Shown here: positions 30,180 to 32,335 of the stretch, one piece after another
How positions within the stretch are numbered: the first letter of the stretch is position 1
How the letters are laid out: each line of letters begins with the position of its first letter
NCBI GenBank assembly: GCA_014804285.1
Contig: JAAVAA010000040.1
Span: forward strand, 15,097 to 47,431
Source: Lachnospiraceae bacterium
Lineage (GTDB): Bacteria; Bacillota; Clostridia; Lachnospirales; Lachnospiraceae
DNA length: 32,335 nucleotides
Direction: 5' to 3'
Notes under the pieces: generated by a model
Database searches by the model: none
What the model was told of the DNA's origin: nothing
The model's input: the letters and a program-made list of their open reading frames with translations, nothing else
Position numbers and translations under genes: made by a program

Positions 30180-32096
30180 TCATTTGGTTGTCTTTTCTTC
30201 CTGTCCACTTACACATGTCTCATTAGATTGTGCTCTATTTTTAGCTTTTTGATTTAATTGTTCCATCAATTCTTTATCTTCTGATAGAACTAATAAAAAC
30301 GATTCAAGGAAATTAAGTGAAATGGTAGTTTCATCTGTTCCATCTGATTCCAAACATAAAATTTCTGGGAAATAGTTACTGACAAGATTACCGATAAGGT
30401 AACATTGTCGCTTTCTTTTTTTCTCTTGAGCTTCTCGATTATTTCTATCTGTTATCCGTTTCTGTCGTTCAAGCGTTTCAATTAGGTCTTTCACTGCTCT
30501 TATCCTTTCTTCAATAGTTGGTAATTCTTTAATTTCTTTTGGCATTATTTCTGGTGTCTTTTGAACAATGCATGTGCAGACTGGTTCAACTGTATTCGCT
30601 ATCTGTAATCTATCCGGATGCTCCATTACGGTTGCATATATAATAGAAGAATTAGGTTTATATGGCTGATCAAATAGGTTGCAGCTTGCTTGGATTTTGT
30701 TAATGCGGCAAAATCCAAAGGGTGATAGTAACAAAACATCGTTCAAAGACGAAAACTCATGAGGAGGAATTCTATATTCCAGAGTTTCACTTATTTGCCG
30801 ATTATAACGTACGTCGTTCAATTCATCGTCCCAAGATTCACCAAAGCTTTCTTGTATACCCTTTTGAGTTCCAATCAGAGAACTAAAATATTGCTGAGTC
30901 TCAGCATCATTTGCGTGTAAAATAGCTTGGAATTGACAATTGTCTAGAATAATTCTTCTATCATTTTCGCCATAAATTTTGTCAAGTTGCGCGAGACTTT
31001 GAATAACAATGCAGATATTAACATTCCGGCTTCGCAGTGTAGATATTGCGTCTGTCATTAATGGGAGTTTACCGAATCTTGCAAATTCGTCCATCAGTAG
31101 CAATGTTGGTATATTATTTACGCCTTCAAAGCTGTATTTATCTGGACGACGTTCCAAATGCCGAATCAGTTGTGTGTACATTAAATTAATTGCACCGCTC
31201 CACTGTTCAATCTGTTCTTCTGGAATTTGTATAAAAATATTATATTTATCCAGATCTTGCCAAGTAAAATAGTCAGTCTCATTTTGAGTTACTCGAAATG
31301 CATTATTGATATATGGGTCGGCAGCGAATAGCATTAGCTTGTTACGTATGCCCCTGTCAAAATTTGCTAGTGTCTCAGATTTCATTTCCAACATTTCGCC
31401 AAGATACATTTTTGAGATATCTTCATTGTTTTGTTTAATTTTTTTTATCAAATCGGTTGTGCTTGTAGAAACAATGGCAATCAGCGTATCACTGAAATTC
31501 AAACCAAGTTTATAATAATAATGAATAGCTGCTGCTAATATTCCTTGCTCGCTTTCGGACCAAAAAGGCTGATTATCATTTGGAATGTCTGGTATATTTG
31601 CCCTAACAATCTCCCATATTCTGTTAGTTAAATTCCCATCTTCATCTTGGCGTAAACAATAAAATGGGTCATAAGAGGTGGAATATTTAAAAGGATTAAA
31701 AATTATATATGGGCGTTTAGCAATACCTCTAGCATATAATTTTGCATAATAATCACATAATTCGCCTTTGATATCGGTAGCGCAAATTGCACCAGACCAA
31801 GTAGCTAAGGTTGGCTTAATAATACCGGTACTTTTTCCGCTGCCATTGCCTCCGGCAATAAGAATATTTCCTTCTGTACCTTGTGAAAAGCCAACATATT
31901 GTGTTGGATCGCTATTGCTGTTGAGTCCGAAACAAAAACCACGGTCATGGCTTCTGCTAAGGGATAATGGGAGAGGGATACAATTATTATTTTGCGCAGC
32001 TTTTAATTCTTGCTTTGCAACTTGGTATTCAGAGTAATCATATTTGCCAGCTCGATATTTGCTATCACCAATCCAATAGTTATATTTCTTTTTCAT
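30180..32096 (-). CDS. VirD4/TraG-type conjugative coupling ATPase
   Basis: Predicted type IV coupling protein, 638 aa, which links relaxase-bound DNA to a secretion channel. Walker A GGNGSGKST (82-90) and CATDIKGEL (D108) are followed by the Walker B TLLLMDEFARFG (acidic pair 336-337), and by VIQSLAQLDKIYG and DNCQFQAILHANDAETQQYF, typical of TraG/TraD. Unlike classical VirD4 it has no N-terminal membrane helices, so it may be tethered by partners. The C-terminal 130 residues are a basic, helical extension (ERQKRITDRNNREAQEKKRK). ATG 32096 is set by AAAGGAGAG. It is followed at 35 bases by the relaxase. No pore genes are in view. Confidence 0.93.
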   Translation of the reverse strand: MKKKYNYWIGDSKYRAGKYDYSEYQVAKQELKAAQNNNCIPLPLSLSRSHDRGFCFGLNSNSDPTQYVGFSQGTEGNILIAGGNGSGKSTGIIKPTLATWSGAICATDIKGELCDYYAKLYARGIAKRPYIIFNPFKYSTSYDPFYCLRQDEDGNLTNRIWEIVRANIPDIPNDNQPFWSESEQGILAAAIHYYYKLGLNFSDTLIAIVSTSTTDLIKKIKQNNEDISKMYLGEMLEMKSETLANFDRGIRNKLMLFAADPYINNAFRVTQNETDYFTWQDLDKYNIFIQIPEEQIEQWSGAINLMYTQLIRHLERRPDKYSFEGVNNIPTLLLMDEFARFGKLPLMTDAISTLRSRNVNICIVIQSLAQLDKIYGENDRRIILDNCQFQAILHANDAETQQYFSSLIGTQKGIQESFGESWDDELNDVRYNRQISETLEYRIPPHEFSSLNDVLLLSPFGFCRINKIQASCNLFDQPYKPNSSIIYATVMEHPDRLQIANTVEPVCTCIVQKTPEIMPKEIKELPTIEERIRAVKDLIETLERQKRITDRNNREAQEKKRKRQCYLIGNLVSNYFPEILCLESDGTDETTISLNFLESFLLVLSEDKELMEQLNQKAKNRAQSNETCVSGQEEKTTK

Positions 32097-32335
32097 GTCA
32101 GTTTGCTCTCCTTTCAATTTTTGAAAATATAATGTATTATAAGCGCAAACAGTTTTTTTAGCGATTGGGAAGAATTTACGATTTTGCATACTGTGAAAAA
32201 ATAGTTTGAAATAGAGCGGAAGTTTGACAGTTAAATAATATAAAAATACCCTGCAGGCCGCAAAGTACCTGCTTTTTTTATGTCAAATATTTTGTATTGT
32301 ATGATAGTATTATATAGTAATATATGATATAATAA
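32097..32335 (-). other. leader and promoter region of the coupling-protein gene
   Basis: On the minus strand TATAAT at 32136-32141 could be the -10 for the coupling-protein gene (no good -35). The end of the window (32285-32335) is a very A+T-rich run with partial inverted repeats (ATAGTATTATATAGTAATAT). No gene is supported. Confidence 0.35.
32253..32279 (+). terminator. terminator-like hairpin at the right edge
   Basis: GCAGG (32253-32257) and CCTGC (32268-32272) flank a 10-base loop and are followed by seven T. No plus-strand gene ends here within view, so it may close a short plus-strand transcript, or be a leader structure on the minus strand. A TTGACA at 32224-32229 lies just upstream without a matching -10. 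Confidence 0.45.

Noticed and set aside
1..32335. CRISPR array, tRNA or rRNA gene
   Set aside because: No regularly spaced repeats and no cloverleaf or rRNA-like segment was seen by eye; a tRNA scan was not possible.

Overview
The window looks like chromosome plus acquired DNA from a low-GC, spore-forming Clostridia bacterium, most likely Lachnospiraceae. The grounds are strong AGGAGG-type ribosome sites, A+T-rich intergenic DNA, a decayed spoIIID sporulation gene, and gene families common in that group (DUF4143, DUF5688, Rpn-type nucleases, MobA/L relaxase). No rRNA, tRNA or CRISPR array was seen. All identifications come from reading motifs, not from database searches.

Layout. (1) 1-6661 looks like ordinary chromosome: the tail of a probable HD phosphohydrolase, a HerA/DUF853-type ATPase, and a tandem cyclic-di-GMP pair (FIST-GGDEF synthase, then PAS-degenerate GGDEF-EAL hydrolase), followed by a convergent AAA/DUF4143 ATPase whose promoter carries a duplicated 16-bp box. 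(2) 6830-9275 is a small accessory patch: a spoIIID remnant, an RNase III-like protein with an unusual second dsRNA-binding domain and a hairpin in its leader, and an intact MntA/HepT toxin-antitoxin pair. (3) 9380-14645 is a plasmid-like maintenance and regulation block: a ParB-type protein divergent from an operon of a 164-aa protein, a ParM-like actin ATPase and a ParR-like partner, then two XRE regulators, a PP2A-like phosphatase and a small ribbon-helix-helix-like protein. A 12-bp motif recurs in the parB promoter and four times inside parB. (4) 14646-19050 is A+T-rich cargo: small unknown proteins, a coiled-coil gene interrupted by two amber codons, a four-helix membrane protein and a large lipoprotein. 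(5) 19051-24866 is a DNA-recombination block: a 38-aa hydrophobic peptide, DUF932, a YqaJ-type exonuclease, a Rad52/22-type annealing protein, DUF5688, two small unknowns and an Rpn-family nuclease. (6) 25053-32335 is a mobilisation block: a small serine recombinase with a decayed companion gene, RelB/RelE-type toxin-antitoxin, a 105-bp inverted-repeat element beside a parB pseudogene, an unrecognised 468-aa protein, a 56-aa gene, a MobA/L relaxase and a VirD4-type coupling protein.

How it works together. Blocks 3, 5 and 6 have the content of a plasmid or integrative mobilisable element: partition, single-strand-annealing recombination, site-specific recombination, addiction modules, relaxase and coupling protein. 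No mating-pore genes are visible, so the element would borrow another element's secretion channel or encode one beyond the right edge. Several remnants (spoIIID, second parB, resolvase companion, amber-interrupted gene) show repeated insertion and decay. The most unusual items are the RNase III with two dsRNA-binding domains and its leader hairpin, the parB-associated 12-bp repeats, the ParB plus ParM/ParR-like combination without ParA, and the 105-bp element with 26-bp inverted ends.
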